Assembly: GCA_027309085.1 (NCBI GenBank) | Contig: DAIDDL010000031.1 | Span: 1 to 47,291, forward strand | Reading direction: 5' to 3' | DNA length: 47,291 bases | DNA from: Sulfobacillus sp. | GTDB lineage: Bacteria; Bacillota; Sulfobacillia; Sulfobacillales; Sulfobacillaceae | Shown: positions 33,403 through 42,508 of the stretch, one piece after another | Layout: each line of letters begins with the position of its first letter | Position numbering within the stretch: position 1 is the stretch's first letter | Notes under the pieces: model-generated | Databases searched by the model: none | What the model was told of the DNA's origin: nothing | Seen by the model: only the letters and a program-made list of their open reading frames with translations | Position numbers and translations under genes: made by a program

Positions 33403-35040
33403 ATGATGAACGGGGCTTTAACGTTGCGCGCGATGTTTGAGTATTCGCAAGGACTGTTTCCGAACAAGGATATTGTGTCCCGAACGTCTCACGGCGTATT
33501 TAGATACCATTATGCAGAATTCGGTCAGAGAACCCGCCAACTGGCGGACGTTCTTCTTTCCCTTGGGGTTAAGCCGGGCGACAGGGTCGGCACATTTGCC
33601 TGGAACGACTACCGGCATTTGGAGGCGTATTTTGCTGTGCCGATGGTTGGTGCCGTGCTGCACACGGTCAATATCAGGTTGTCAGCAGAGCATATCGCTT
33701 ACATCATCAACCATGCTGAGGACAAAGTGCTGCTGGTCGACTCGACGCTGGTGCCAGTCATTGAGTCACTTCGGGAGCGTCTGCCGAGCGTCAAGGCCTA
33801 CGTGATCTTGGATGACGAATCCCGGGAGGCTTCCGCAGGGCATTTGGCGCCAGCCTATGACTATGAAGAGTTGCTGAAAGAGGCCAGCGGGGCGCTGCCC
33901 GCACTGCCGGACTTGAATGAGAATCAAGCCATGGGTCTGTGCTACACATCCGCCACCACTGGGAATCCTAAAGGTGTGGTCTATTCGCACCGCGGCATCT
34001 ATCTGCACAGCATGGCCATGGGGCTCGCCAACACCCTCGGTTTATCAGAAAACGACACAGCCATGCCCATTGTGCCCATGTTTCATGCCAACGCCTGGGG
34101 ACTGCCCTTTGCAGCGGTCTGGTTTGGGGCCAATATTGTCCTCCCGGGGCCTTCCCCCAGCCCTGCCGACTTGGTGGAACTTATGATAGCGGAGCGAGTG
34201 ACGTTGGCGGCCGGTGTGCCGACCATTTGGATGGGCGTGCTGAAAGAGCTGGTGGCGCAGCCCCGGTCCACCGATTTGCGAATGGTCCTGTGCGGCGGGT
34301 CCGCAGCGCCGCTGTCGCTGATTCGCACCTACGAAGAGCGCTTCGGCATTCCTTTTGCCCATGCTTACGGCATGACTGAAACCTCTCCTTTGGTCGTGTT
34401 TTCCCGCCTCAAGCGCTCACAGCAGTCTCTTCCGGCGGAGGAGCGCTACCGTATACAAGCCAGCCAGGGCTATGCTGTGCCGGGGATTGAGGTGCGTCTG
34501 GTCGATGACCAGGGCGATGTGCCGCAAGATGGCCAGCATATGGGAGAACTGCTCCTGCGCGGCCCGTGGGTTGCTGATAGCTACTACCGCGATGACCGCA
34601 GCTCCGACGCCTTTAAGGACGGGTGGCTGCATACGGGAGACGTGGCGACCATTGATGCTGAGGGGTTCATTCGTTTGGTGGACCGGACGAAGGATCTGAT
34701 CAAATCTGGTGGCGAGTGGATAAGTTCTGTTGACCTCGAAAATGCGCTGATGGCGCATCCCGCCATATTCGAGGCGGCCGTTGTGGGAGTCCCGCATCCT
34801 CGATGGGATGAACGTCCCCTGGCATTTGCCGTGCGTCATGAGGGGGACGCGGGTGATGTCACAAAAGAACAGCTTATGGATTTTCTCCGGCCACATTTTG
34901 CAAAGTGGTGGCTGCCGGACGACATTATTTTTGTTAAGGAGGTTCCCAAAACCTCGGTAGGAAAATTTCTAAAAAGGGCGTTGCGGGAGGAATATCAGGA
35001 GTACTTGAGGAATGGGACGCCGGACAGGCCGGAGTTGTAG
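33403..35040 (+). CDS. Acyl-CoA synthetase (AMP-forming, fatty-acid CoA ligase)
   Basis: A 545-residue adenylate-forming ligase. It has the P-loop CYTSATTGNPKGVVYSHRG (about residues 180-198), the Glu-containing A5 motif YGMTETSPLV (about 322), the HTGDVATID motif (about 410) and DRTKDLIKSGGEWIS. The C-terminal catalytic Lys lies in PKTSVGKFLKRALREEY. It makes acyl-CoA from an acid, ATP and CoA. The length and the middle region fit medium- to long-chain fatty acid CoA ligases; chain length cannot be read. GGGGAGG stands 8 bases before ATG 33403. It is divergent from the CoA-transferase gene with a shared palindrome. Confidence 0.9.
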   Translation: MMNGALTLRAMFEYSQGLFPNKDIVSRTSHGVFRYHYAEFGQRTRQLADVLLSLGVKPGDRVGTFAWNDYRHLEAYFAVPMVGAVLHTVNIRLSAEHIAYIINHAEDKVLLVDSTLVPVIESLRERLPSVKAYVILDDESREASAGHLAPAYDYEELLKEASGALPALPDLNENQAMGLCYTSATTGNPKGVVYSHRGIYLHSMAMGLANTLGLSENDTAMPIVPMFHANAWGLPFAAVWFGANIVLPGPSPSPADLVELMIAERVTLAAGVPTIWMGVLKELVAQPRSTDLRMVLCGGSAAPLSLIRTYEERFGIPFAHAYGMTETSPLVVFSRLKRSQQSLPAEERYRIQASQGYAVPGIEVRLVDDQGDVPQDGQHMGELLLRGPWVADSYYRDDRSSDAFKDGWLHTGDVATIDAEGFIRLVDRTKDLIKSGGEWISSVDLENALMAHPAIFEAAVVGVPHPRWDERPLAFAVRHEGDAGDVTKEQLMDFLRPHFAKWWLPDDIIFVKEVPKTSVGKFLKRALREEYQEYLRNGTPDRPEL

Positions 35041-35632
35041 GGAGGCGGAAAGGTCCTCCAGCGCCTGAGCCCGTACCGGGTCCGTCAGTGTGGCACCTGC
35101 AAGAACGCTGTTGACTTTACACAGGTCTCCTGTGTTGAGCCCCACGGTTTAAATCCCTTGCTGAGGACACTCTGACCACTCGAGGCGCAGCCTCTTGTTT
35201 CCTGTTACGGTATACTCAAGAGCCATTGAGCCAGGATTCGGGGACGCGGGTGGTTGGCCGGCAGAGACATTTAGCATCGGCAGGTCCGACGTCGGTACTC
35301 GAGCCGGCAACTGGAATCGATTCCCAGACGTGCGGAATCTTTCTTTAGAGCTTCCGCGTCATCCTCTCTACAGTAGGTTTGCAAGTTCTAAAAAGAAATT
35401 CCCGCGTGTGGACCGCTTTCTTCAAGACCGGGTCGCTCATTTGACTCTCGATGTTCCCCATGCCCGAATGATGAGGCTTTGGTCCAGCGCCTGTACATGG
35501 CCATGCGGGCGGAAAGGTCCCTGACTGGGAGAGATTCTGTCCCTCTACAAAGCCACACCCAAATCTTTTCATGTTGTGATATCGTTTATGCAGGATCAAT
35601 TTGTAGGGACTCCGTGCTGAGAGGAGATTTGT
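35041..35632. other. Long non-coding region with hairpins
   Basis: About 590 bases. ACACAGG-TCT-CCTGTGT (35119-35135) is a perfect short hairpin. GAGGC-GCA-GCCTC with TTGTTT behind it (35182-35200) is a plausible terminator for the acyl-CoA ligase, though 140 bases behind its stop. Frames at 35195-35524 and 35345-35599 show no real protein. The right end carries GAGAGGAG for the small gene at 35633. Confidence 0.4.
35182..35200 (+). terminator. Short T-tailed hairpin downstream of the acyl-CoA ligase
   Basis: GAGGC (35182-35186) and GCCTC (35190-35194) with a 3-base loop, followed by TTGTTT. Confidence 0.4.
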
Positions 35633-35770
35633 ATGCGTTCACCAAAGAAAGATCGCCAGGACTCTTTGCAGCAGCCCATGCCGTTATGGCAAAAAATTGT
35701 GGCCTTGGTGATAGCAGTGGTCTTCCTCTCTCTCACCATGGGCAGCGTTCTGGCATTGTTCATGCGCTGA
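35633..35770 (+). CDS. 45-residue single-span membrane protein
   Basis: An independent small gene. GAGAGGAG lies 6 bases before ATG 35633. The product starts with a charged segment (MRSPKKDRQDSLQQP), then one hydrophobic helix of about 23 residues (residues 22-44 including IVALVIAVVFLSLTMGSVL), and ends LFMR. A perfect two-part hairpin starts right after the stop. It reminds me of the DUF4044-type short proteins of Bacillota, but that is only a resemblance. It is conserved in form of a true small membrane protein; function unknown. Confidence 0.55.
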   Translation: MRSPKKDRQDSLQQPMPLWQKIVALVIAVVFLSLTMGSVLALFMR

Positions 35771-35771
35771 T

Positions 35772-35803
35772 GCAGTGTCGTCCCAGACAGTGGGACGCAC
35801 TGC
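35772..35803 (+). terminator. Hairpin right after the 45-residue gene
   Basis: GCAGTG (35772-35777) pairs with CACTGC (35798-35803), and inside GTCCCA pairs with TGGGAC. It begins 2 bases after the stop. There is no T-tract. Confidence 0.5.
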
Positions 35804-36089
35804 CTAGAACCTTGGCCTGTGCTCATGCCCTCGCAGGCTGATGCATGGAGCCAGGGTTTTTTGTGCATCCGGTGTCCTTTCATGCCGGACGTCCACCAGG
35901 CGGGGAGTTGGAGGGTGAAAAGGTATTGCGGGGCACGGGTCCTGTTCAAAAGTCTGGCCGTGATTGGTAACCTATGACCGCGGAGTGATTTTATGCGTGC
36001 GCGCCAGAGGCGGCAGCGAGGTGCCCTCAGTGAGGGAATGCTGTCAGGCAGCCAGGCCCACACGGCCAAGAAAGGACATCGATTAGCCC

Positions 36090-37517
36090 ATGCCGGACCT
36101 AACGACCACAGCTGCGCCGGCGCTGAAGCCGGGGAGCATCAAGTTTTGGGGCGCTTTTGCCATATCATTTGGCAATATGGCACCCGCTGCCAGCGTGCTT
36201 TTTCTCCCGCAAGCGATGGCGCAATTTACGGGAACAGCGGTTCCCCTGGCTTTTGTCTTGGCCATGATCGCGTCATTTTTAACGGCGGCCTCTATTCTGC
36301 ATTTTGTCAAGCGGTTTGCCTCCGCGGGAGCTGCCTATACCTTCAACAGCGTGGCCTTTAACAAAGTCTTCGGGTTTCTGTCCGGGTGGATGCTGTTCCT
36401 GGCCTATGGACTGGCGCTGCCCTCCAACTTATTGGTCTTCGGATATTTTTCGCAAGGCTTTACCGCACAGGTTTTTGGGATCCGCATATCATGGCTCATT
36501 TTTTCTGTGGTGGCTCTGGCAGCCGTAACATACCTGGTCATCCGCGGCATCCGCACATCGTCGCGGGCCGACCTGGTGCTGATTGTGCTCGAGACCCTGA
36601 TCGTTGCCGCCCTTGCCGTCTCCATCATCTGGAAGGGTGGGGCTCACGGCAATACCTGGGCGGTGTTCTCGCCCGGGCGCGCCAAAAATGAGTGGGTGGG
36701 CATCGTGTTTGGCATGCTGTACGGCGTCGGCGCGTTTGCTGGCTTTGAAGCCTCCGCGACCGTGGCCGAGGAAACTCTGGAACGGTTCCGGACCATTCCT
36801 GCGGCTATATTTTCCACTATTGCGATCGGCGGTGTGCTCTATATCCTGGTGGCGTACGCGATTGCCATCGGGTACGGTGTGGGCAACGGCAGGCTGCTGC
36901 AGACGGCCTCCCTTCCCTTAAGCGTTCTGGCGATCCGGTTTGTCGGGCCTTGGATGGCGGTTGCGGTGGAACTGGCCGGGATGGCTTCAGCGTTGGGGAT
37001 TGCCCTAGCCAGTGCAAACGCCAGCGCCCGCGTGATTTACACGATGGGGCGGGATCACGTCATCAGCTCGTGGTTTGCGGCGGCCCATAAACGCTTTTCG
37101 ACGCCACATCACGCCATGCTGGTGATGGCCGGGGTATCAGGCCTGTTGATTGTGGCGCTAGGACTGTTTGTCAAACCCTATCCCGAAGGCTTCAGTTATC
37201 TGGTGGCCGCAGCAGATGTTCTGGGACTGACGCTGTACGTGTCAGTCAACCTGGCCTGGGTGAAGATGTGGTGGAAGGACAGTCAGCATTATCACATGGG
37301 GTGGGTCGTGGGAATCCTTCCCTCTCTGCTGGGAGCTCTGGTGATGGCTATCCCCTTGGCATCGACCATTTTCCCGATGCCGCCGTGGCCTGTCAATTTG
37401 TTTCTGTATCTCACCTTCGCATACATCGCATGGGGTCTGTTGACGGCCTGGCGACTGAAAATCAAGCATCCAGAACGCCTTGCGCAGGCAGGGCGTTCCC
37501 TCTCGTCTAACGACTGA
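36090..37517 (+). CDS. APC-family amino acid permease
   Basis: A 475-residue permease with about 12 hydrophobic helices. The first helix region FWGAFAISFGNMAPAASVLFLPQAM and the following GTAVPLAFVLAMIASFLTAASILHF match the amino acid-polyamine-organocation superfamily. GVGAFAGFEASATVAEETLE is the helix 6 motif of these transporters, and SANASARVIYTMGRDHVI the helix 8 segment. Amino acids are the likely substrates; which ones is open. It starts with ATG 36090, with a weak AAAGGA about 14 bases upstream. It converges on the hydrogenase-like operon with a strong shared hairpin. Confidence 0.85.
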   Translation: MPDLTTTAAPALKPGSIKFWGAFAISFGNMAPAASVLFLPQAMAQFTGTAVPLAFVLAMIASFLTAASILHFVKRFASAGAAYTFNSVAFNKVFGFLSGWMLFLAYGLALPSNLLVFGYFSQGFTAQVFGIRISWLIFSVVALAAVTYLVIRGIRTSSRADLVLIVLETLIVAALAVSIIWKGGAHGNTWAVFSPGRAKNEWVGIVFGMLYGVGAFAGFEASATVAEETLERFRTIPAAIFSTIAIGGVLYILVAYAIAIGYGVGNGRLLQTASLPLSVLAIRFVGPWMAVAVELAGMASALGIALASANASARVIYTMGRDHVISSWFAAAHKRFSTPHHAMLVMAGVSGLLIVALGLFVKPYPEGFSYLVAAADVLGLTLYVSVNLAWVKMWWKDSQHYHMGWVVGILPSLLGALVMAIPLASTIFPMPPWPVNLFLYLTFAYIAWGLLTAWRLKIKHPERLAQAGRSLSSND

Positions 37518-37603
37518 GCGCATGCGCTTTCAAAAAGAAGCAGAAATGCGGCCCCTCTCCGCGCGGATGTTTTGAAAGTCAGCCAAGACGGGCGGCAGGA
37601 TCT

Positions 37604-37638
37604 CGCAAACCCTCACCCCGGGGGGGCGAGGGTTTGCG
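37604..37638. terminator. Shared terminator of the permease and the hyf-like operon
   Basis: CGCAAACCCTC (37604-37614) and GAGGGTTTGCG (37628-37638) pair perfectly over 11 bases, with G/C pairs continuing in the loop. It stands between two convergent genes. A T-run (37645-37649) follows on the plus strand. Confidence 0.6.
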
Positions 37639-37669
37639 CACTGGTTTTTGGGGGATGGGATTTCTGAGA

Positions 37670-38092
37670 TCAGACTTTGGGTCCCGGGTCTTTGGCTGCC
37701 GTGATGCGCAGCAGTTGGTCGAGAATGTCCTGCGGGGTCGGCGGGCATCCCCGGATAACCACATCGGGCTCCTTCAAGGAGCCGGCGACTCCTCCGTGGC
37801 TGGCGTACGCCGCCTGGAATACCCCGCATCCCGCTGCGCAGTCCCCGAGCGCAATGAGGAGTTTTGGGCCAGGCACTGCTTCCCAGACCTTGCCCAGCGG
37901 CCTTAACATTGTGTCGGTTACCGGGCCCGTTACGACCAGGGAATCTGCATGGCGCGGTGAGGCGACAATGTCTATGCCCTGCTGCTGAATGTCGTAGAAG
38001 CGGCTAGTCAGCGCGTTGAGTTCCTGTTCACAGCCGTTGCAGCTGCCGGCATCAAGGTGGCGGAACTGTAAAGACTTCTGGGCTCGTTTCAT
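37670..38092 (-). CDS. hyfI: Hydrogenase-4-like small subunit (NuoB/HyfI-type)
   Basis: A 140-residue electron-transfer subunit of the NuoB/HyfI type. The cysteines are in the right order for the proximal [4Fe-4S] cluster: SCNGCEQEL (C18, C21), GDCAAGCGVF (C85, with an extra C89), and GCPPTP (C116). The protein is about as short as other group 4 hydrogenase small subunits. It pairs with the large subunit encoded just upstream and should sit on the cytosolic side of the membrane. ATG 38092 has GAGGAG 6 bases upstream; the GTG at 38122 overlapping the previous stop is an alternative. It is the last gene of the operon. Confidence 0.85.
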   Translation of the reverse strand: MKRAQKSLQFRHLDAGSCNGCEQELNALTSRFYDIQQQGIDIVASPRHADSLVVTGPVTDTMLRPLGKVWEAVPGPKLLIALGDCAAGCGVFQAAYASHGGVAGSLKEPDVVIRGCPPTPQDILDQLLRITAAKDPGPKV

Positions 38093-38118
38093 AGGTTCTC
38101 CTCTCCCGTCTTCTCTAG

Positions 38119-39582
38119 TCACCGGTCATTGCAGCTGTAGCATAGCTCGAAGCTCTTGTTGATCAGGGGGAAATCCCCGACTGCCGTTCCGGAGACGGCC
38201 AGTGCCAGCACGGGCCAGTTCCGGAAAGTTGCCGGTCTGATATGATAGCGGGTCACCTTTCCGTTCTCCAGGGCCACCACGTGCACATTAAGGCCATGTG
38301 GCGACTCTGTAAAGGCCACCGTCTCGCCGCAAAGGTCTTGAGGAGGCTGCCACTCGACGTCTTGTGCGGATTCCTGGGAGAGTTTGGTGGCCAGTTTGCG
38401 CAGTAGCCGCCACGACTCCTCCACTTCATCCAGACGCACCCTGAAACGCGCCGCAACATCCCCATGCGCATCGGTGGACGTGTGAACCGCGAGATCGTGA
38501 TACCACGGACTGAGTGAGCGGGCATCAAAGGCGAGGCCCGAAGCCCGGCCCGCAACCCCTTGAGCGCCCAGCCTGTCAGCATCTCCCCGCTTGACTGTCC
38601 CCGTGTCCCGCATGCGGTCCTGGAAGCCGTGGTGGCCTTCAACGAATGTGCGCCACCCCCGCCATGTTTGATTCACGTCATCGATCAGTGTGATCAAATC
38701 GGCCATTTGCGCTGTGGCTGTCCAACCCGGGGTGATGGTGTCAAAGAGCAGCCGGTGGCCGAAAAGGCTGAAAAGGCCCCGCTGCCAGGTTTCCTTCATG
38801 GCCAGGGCGCGCTGATTGGCGACCTGAAAGCCGACACCGGCCGGTATTTGCGCCAAGTCGTTCAGATGGCTCAGGACCCTCTCCGATTCGAGAAGCAGCA
38901 CACGCTGCCGCACCAGGGTCTCGGAGGGCTGGTGTCCGGCTAGCTGTTCGGCAGCCATGGCCCAGTTGGCTTGGTGGGACACCGTGTCCGCCCCGCAAAT
39001 CCGGGAGACTAGAGGCGGCACCAAAGACAGGTCCAGACCCTGGAGCGCGGCTTCCACCCCACGGTGATTTTGGAAGAGGTGCAAATCCATGTGCAGCACA
39101 TTTTCTCCCATAATGCTGAATACAAAATGACCAGATTCAATAATGCCGGCATGGGTGGGCCCGACTTTCATGATGGTGACCCCCTCCCCTTCCACTTCCC
39201 GGGCGGGGTTGTCCGGCTCTGCGTCTTCCCAGACGGGAGTCCGTGCAAGATCCGCAACCAGGGGGTGGAAGTGCCTGGGCCACCTGGGGGTGCGGATAAG
39301 GGGCCGGAGGTCGGGGTGGTTCACGGGAATATACCCAAACAGATCGTGAATCTCCCGCTCATCCCACGCCACTTCGGGAAGATGCGGGCTCAATGAGGGA
39401 AAGTGTTCCCCCCTACACAAAAATGTTGCCGAAACCACGCGGCCGTCCGGCTCCAGCCAGTGGCTCCTTATCTGCCTATCTCGAAACGCTGTAAGCGCCA
39501 GCAACTGAGCCCCCGATTGTTTCTGCTGACGGTTAAAATCAATCCATCCCGTTTCTTCTAAAATATTTATCGGCGTGGCCAT
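38119..39582 (-). CDS. hyfG: Hydrogenase-4-like large subunit with altered nickel site (NuoC-NuoD fusion, HyfG/HycE-type)
   Basis: A 487-residue protein. The N-terminal NuoC-like part (to about 130) contains WDEREIHDLFGYIPVNHPD. The NuoD-like part starts with KVGPTHAGIIESGHFVFSI and has the N-terminal nickel motif region VSRICGADTVSHQ, where hydrogenases have C-x-x-C: C196 is present but the second is Asp199. The C-terminal motif, usually DPCxxC, is ELCYSC (C481, C484) followed only by NDR and the stop. Thus three of the four nickel-ligand cysteines remain. The protein ends at the Arg after which HycI cuts the E. coli HycE precursor, so no maturation cleavage is possible. Catalytic H2 chemistry is doubtful. 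ATG 39582 shares one base with the upstream stop (TGATG). Confidence 0.85.
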   Translation of the reverse strand: MATPINILEETGWIDFNRQQKQSGAQLLALTAFRDRQIRSHWLEPDGRVVSATFLCRGEHFPSLSPHLPEVAWDEREIHDLFGYIPVNHPDLRPLIRTPRWPRHFHPLVADLARTPVWEDAEPDNPAREVEGEGVTIMKVGPTHAGIIESGHFVFSIMGENVLHMDLHLFQNHRGVEAALQGLDLSLVPPLVSRICGADTVSHQANWAMAAEQLAGHQPSETLVRQRVLLLESERVLSHLNDLAQIPAGVGFQVANQRALAMKETWQRGLFSLFGHRLLFDTITPGWTATAQMADLITLIDDVNQTWRGWRTFVEGHHGFQDRMRDTGTVKRGDADRLGAQGVAGRASGLAFDARSLSPWYHDLAVHTSTDAHGDVAARFRVRLDEVEESWRLLRKLATKLSQESAQDVEWQPPQDLCGETVAFTESPHGLNVHVVALENGKVTRYHIRPATFRNWPVLALAVSGTAVGDFPLINKSFELCYSCNDR

Positions 39583-40943
39583 CAGTGCTGGCCTCCTTCC
39601 GCTGTTGCCGTTTCTGGCCCGGACATTTTGCTGGCGCTCTCCCGCGCGGCCAGGCCTACAGCGGAAGGAGAGACGTCGAGTCCTCCCCACAATCCGCGCA
39701 GCAGGTGGTACAGCAGGGCCGCGAACGTCAGGACAAGGGCCGCCGTGAGTATAATGAGCAGAGCCAGAGCATTGTTCTGCCACAAGGCTTGCAGGATCAT
39801 CCATTCGCTGTAGGCCAAACCTAAAGGCGGCAGCCCAGCCAAAGCCAGAATGCCTGTAGCCCACACCACAGCCAAGGTCCGGTGATCCCGGGCTATTCCT
39901 GTGATTTTGTCTAGACGCTTCGAATGGTAGACCACGGACAGGTGGCCGCCCGTGTAAAACAGGGTGGACTTGATCACGGCATGAAAGGCGAACTGCAGCA
40001 ACGCTGCTGTTTCAGCCCAGGGGGTCCCGATGCCAAAGCCGATGGCCATGATGCCGACCTGCTCAATGGTGGAATATGCCAAAAGCCGTTTGATATCGCG
40101 CTGGACCAATAAAGCCAGAGAGCCGACCACCAGTGACAAAGTCCCAAATGCCAGCAACAGGTGCGGGCCGGAAAAACTCACACTGGAAGGCAAGGGGACG
40201 GCCTGGATGAAACGGACAATGGTGATGAGGCACAGGCCCAGCAAGAGGCCGGACAGCAGGCCGCTGACAGGAGACGGAGCCTCTGAATGCGCATCCGGAA
40301 GCCAGGTGTGGAACGGCACCATGCCCACTTTGGTGCCTATGCCGCTGACCACAAAGATGGTGGCCACCTCCCGCACAATGAGGGGAATGTGCCGGTAGAC
40401 GTGAGCCAGGTTGGAATAGTTCAGGGTGTTCCAGCCCATGGCCTGGTACCGCAGGCTCCCATACACAAAGATAATGCCAATGAGCCCCAGCGCCAGCCCG
40501 ACGGAGGCAATCACAATGTACTTCCATGCGGCCTCCAACGCCCGGCGGGACCCCATTTCCACAATCAAGGCTCCGGATGCCAGCGTCGAGAATTCAATGG
40601 CCAGCCAGGCCACAGCCAAATTGGATGCCAGGGCAATGGCAATCAGGGCCGTCCAGAACAGAGGCCACCACACGTAATAGCGGCGCCGGCGCATATTCGG
40701 GTGCTCATGGCCCCACGGGATGCTGTCCCACGCGCTGGTGGCAGCGATCAAATTGACGATCATGACTAAAATGGCTGGCCAATTTCCGACCAAGATTCCC
40801 TGATACGACAGCAGTCCGGTGCCAATTAGAGTGACGCTGACCCAGACGGCGATGATTTCCGGCACCCGCGGCCACCGCAGATAATGGCCCGCCAGCGCCA
40901 GCACTATCACCCCTAGAGGTCCTGCGAAGTATTCTACATTCAT
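39582..40943 (-). CDS. hyfF: Hydrogenase-4-like membrane subunit HyfF (proton pump type)
   Basis: A 453-residue membrane protein with about 13 helices of the NuoL/M/N antiporter-like family. It has GTKVGMVPFHTWLPDAHSEAPSPVSGLLSG, the broken-helix lysine region, LLAYSTIEQVGIM before, and HAVIKSTLFYTGGHL after it. These charged residues line the proton path in complex I. The start is ATG 40943, 4 bases behind hyfE, and the gene overlaps hyfG by one base. In E. coli HyfF lies next to HyfG in the same way. The protein is a second pumping module next to the one encoded by hyfB. Confidence 0.85.
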   Translation of the reverse strand: MNVEYFAGPLGVIVLALAGHYLRWPRVPEIIAVWVSVTLIGTGLLSYQGILVGNWPAILVMIVNLIAATSAWDSIPWGHEHPNMRRRRYYVWWPLFWTALIAIALASNLAVAWLAIEFSTLASGALIVEMGSRRALEAAWKYIVIASVGLALGLIGIIFVYGSLRYQAMGWNTLNYSNLAHVYRHIPLIVREVATIFVVSGIGTKVGMVPFHTWLPDAHSEAPSPVSGLLSGLLLGLCLITIVRFIQAVPLPSSVSFSGPHLLLAFGTLSLVVGSLALLVQRDIKRLLAYSTIEQVGIMAIGFGIGTPWAETAALLQFAFHAVIKSTLFYTGGHLSVVYHSKRLDKITGIARDHRTLAVVWATGILALAGLPPLGLAYSEWMILQALWQNNALALLIILTAALVLTFAALLYHLLRGLWGGLDVSPSAVGLAARESASKMSGPETATAEGGQH

Positions 40944-40947
40944 ATGC

Positions 40948-41571
40948 TTACCCCCTCAGCCGGCGCAGTGCCACAATGTCGGTCGATTTGAATTGCCGGT
41001 GGATGCGGCGGCTCATCCATACCAGAATTGCCGCCGCCACCAGCAGGTCGACCAGCATGCCCAGTTCCATAAATGTCGGCAGCGCCCCGGCGACGGACGC
41101 GGCCAGGACCACCAAGCCGTTTTCTATCCCGACGAGGGCCGCCACCTGGGACAGCACGTGACGCCGGCTAACTACCATTAACAGTCCCAAATGGATGCTC
41201 GCCAATCCGTAGAAAAACAGCGCGCGGTGCAGGATCAGCCCGCTGGGACTTAGCAGCTGGATGACGTGGCCGACCGCCAGCACCAGCCCCGCCGCTACAA
41301 GATAGGCCCAAAATGGCAGCGGCTGGTCCTGGCGGTACTCGGTGGGCCACTGGCTAATCACCCGGTGCATAGCGCCGGGGATTACTCCGGATTTGACGGC
41401 CAGCGTGGCGAATCCTATCCCGAGGGTAGCCGCTGTCAGCGGCCCGGATGTCCACACCATGACCGTCAAGGCCAGTCCTTCGGCGGCTAAAAACCACACG
41501 CCATGGGTCATGTTGCGCGACCACAGCAAGCCGCAGGCCGCTAAAAACACAAAGAGTCCGGCAGTAGCCAT
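40948..41571 (-). CDS. hyfE: Hydrogenase-4-like membrane subunit HyfE
   Basis: A 207-residue membrane protein with six or seven helices, similar in length to HyfE of E. coli (216). It combines NuoK-like segments such as HLGLLMVVSRRHVLSQVAALVGIENGLVVLAAS, which carries the conserved Glu in a helix (E in VGIENGLVV). The position in the operon between hyfC and hyfF supports the call. Start ATG 41571 is one base behind the hyfC stop. It should link the peripheral arm to the antiporter-like subunits. Confidence 0.82.
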   Translation of the reverse strand: MATAGLFVFLAACGLLWSRNMTHGVWFLAAEGLALTVMVWTSGPLTAATLGIGFATLAVKSGVIPGAMHRVISQWPTEYRQDQPLPFWAYLVAAGLVLAVGHVIQLLSPSGLILHRALFFYGLASIHLGLLMVVSRRHVLSQVAALVGIENGLVVLAASVAGALPTFMELGMLVDLLVAAAILVWMSRRIHRQFKSTDIVALRRLRG

Positions 41572-41572
41572 C

Positions 41573-42487
41573 TTAGGTGATCCCTCCTGACACGACGAGA
41601 TAAAAGGCTAGCATCCCAATTCCAGCCGCCATAGCCAGGTATGTGGGCACTTGGAAATAGCGGAGTTTGGCAAAACGGCTTTCCACCCATCCCAAGCCCG
41701 CGCTCGAGATGAGCACCTCAACCAGCCTGAGCCCCAAATTGGCCCAGGGGGACCCGAGCTGCGGGCCCAGCCAGACCCAGCCCAGCCCGATTATCGCCGT
41801 GAGCTTGATGGCGATGCCCAGTTGGGACTCGGCCAGAAATCGTCCGTTGTATTCCAAAATGGTAGCTTCATGCATCATGGTCAGCTCCAAATGCGTGTCG
41901 AGATTGTCGACCGGAAGCCTGCCCGCTTCTGCCAGCACTACCAGAGCGTAACTTAGTGCAGCGAGCCCCCATGGCAGCACGCCCAAGGTCATGCGCTCCA
42001 ATTCCGGCGCGATAGGCTGAATGCTGGTATGCCCGCTGAGGACCCATAAAATGCCGAACGATGCGAGCAGCGCCGGTTCAATTCCCGTGCCTAACGTTGT
42101 CACCCGGCTGGCGCCCAGCCCGCCAAATGTGCCCGCGCTGTCCATCCCTGCCAGCCCTAACCAAAATCTCTCCAGAGCCAGCAGGAAGAACACAGCCAAA
42201 AGGTTGTGCGGCCAAGCCTGCGGCACCGTGCCGCCCCAAGGGATCATCGCGGCTATGACGAGCAGTGCTGCCAGACTAATGCTGGGGGCGAGACGGAATA
42301 CCCACGAACTATACTGGGGCACCGTTGTCTCTTTGTGCCAGGTCTTGGCCAAAACCCAGTATCCCTGCAGCACGGAGGGACCTTTCCGGCCCTGCAGACG
42401 CGCTTTAACTGTCTGGGCCACGCCTACGAACAGCGGGGCCAGCCCGACCGCGAGTACAGTGCCAATGATTTGAACCAGCCACAACAC
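41573..42487 (-). CDS. hyfC: Hydrogenase-4-like membrane subunit HyfC (NuoH-type)
   Basis: A 304-residue NuoH/HycD-type protein, the anchor between the soluble hydrogenase-like module and the membrane arm. Conserved features: QGRKGPSVLQGYWVLAKTW near the N-terminus, the charged loop LAEAGRLPVDNLDTHLELT, and MMHEATILEYNGRFLAE. Acidic residues of these loops are part of the ion-path entry in complex I. It begins with GTG 42487, preceded by AAGGAGG at 8 bases. The stop lies one base from hyfE. It has eight hydrophobic segments. Confidence 0.87.
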   Translation of the reverse strand: MLWLVQIIGTVLAVGLAPLFVGVAQTVKARLQGRKGPSVLQGYWVLAKTWHKETTVPQYSSWVFRLAPSISLAALLVIAAMIPWGGTVPQAWPHNLLAVFFLLALERFWLGLAGMDSAGTFGGLGASRVTTLGTGIEPALLASFGILWVLSGHTSIQPIAPELERMTLGVLPWGLAALSYALVVLAEAGRLPVDNLDTHLELTMMHEATILEYNGRFLAESQLGIAIKLTAIIGLGWVWLGPQLGSPWANLGLRLVEVLISSAGLGWVESRFAKLRYFQVPTYLAMAAGIGMLAFYLVVSGGIT

Positions 42488-42508
42488 GACGCACGCCTCC
42501 TTACGATG

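Noticed and set aside
35195-35599. Overlapping frames on both strands in the long spacer
   Set aside because: Neither has a ribosome site or recognisable composition, and they contradict each other.
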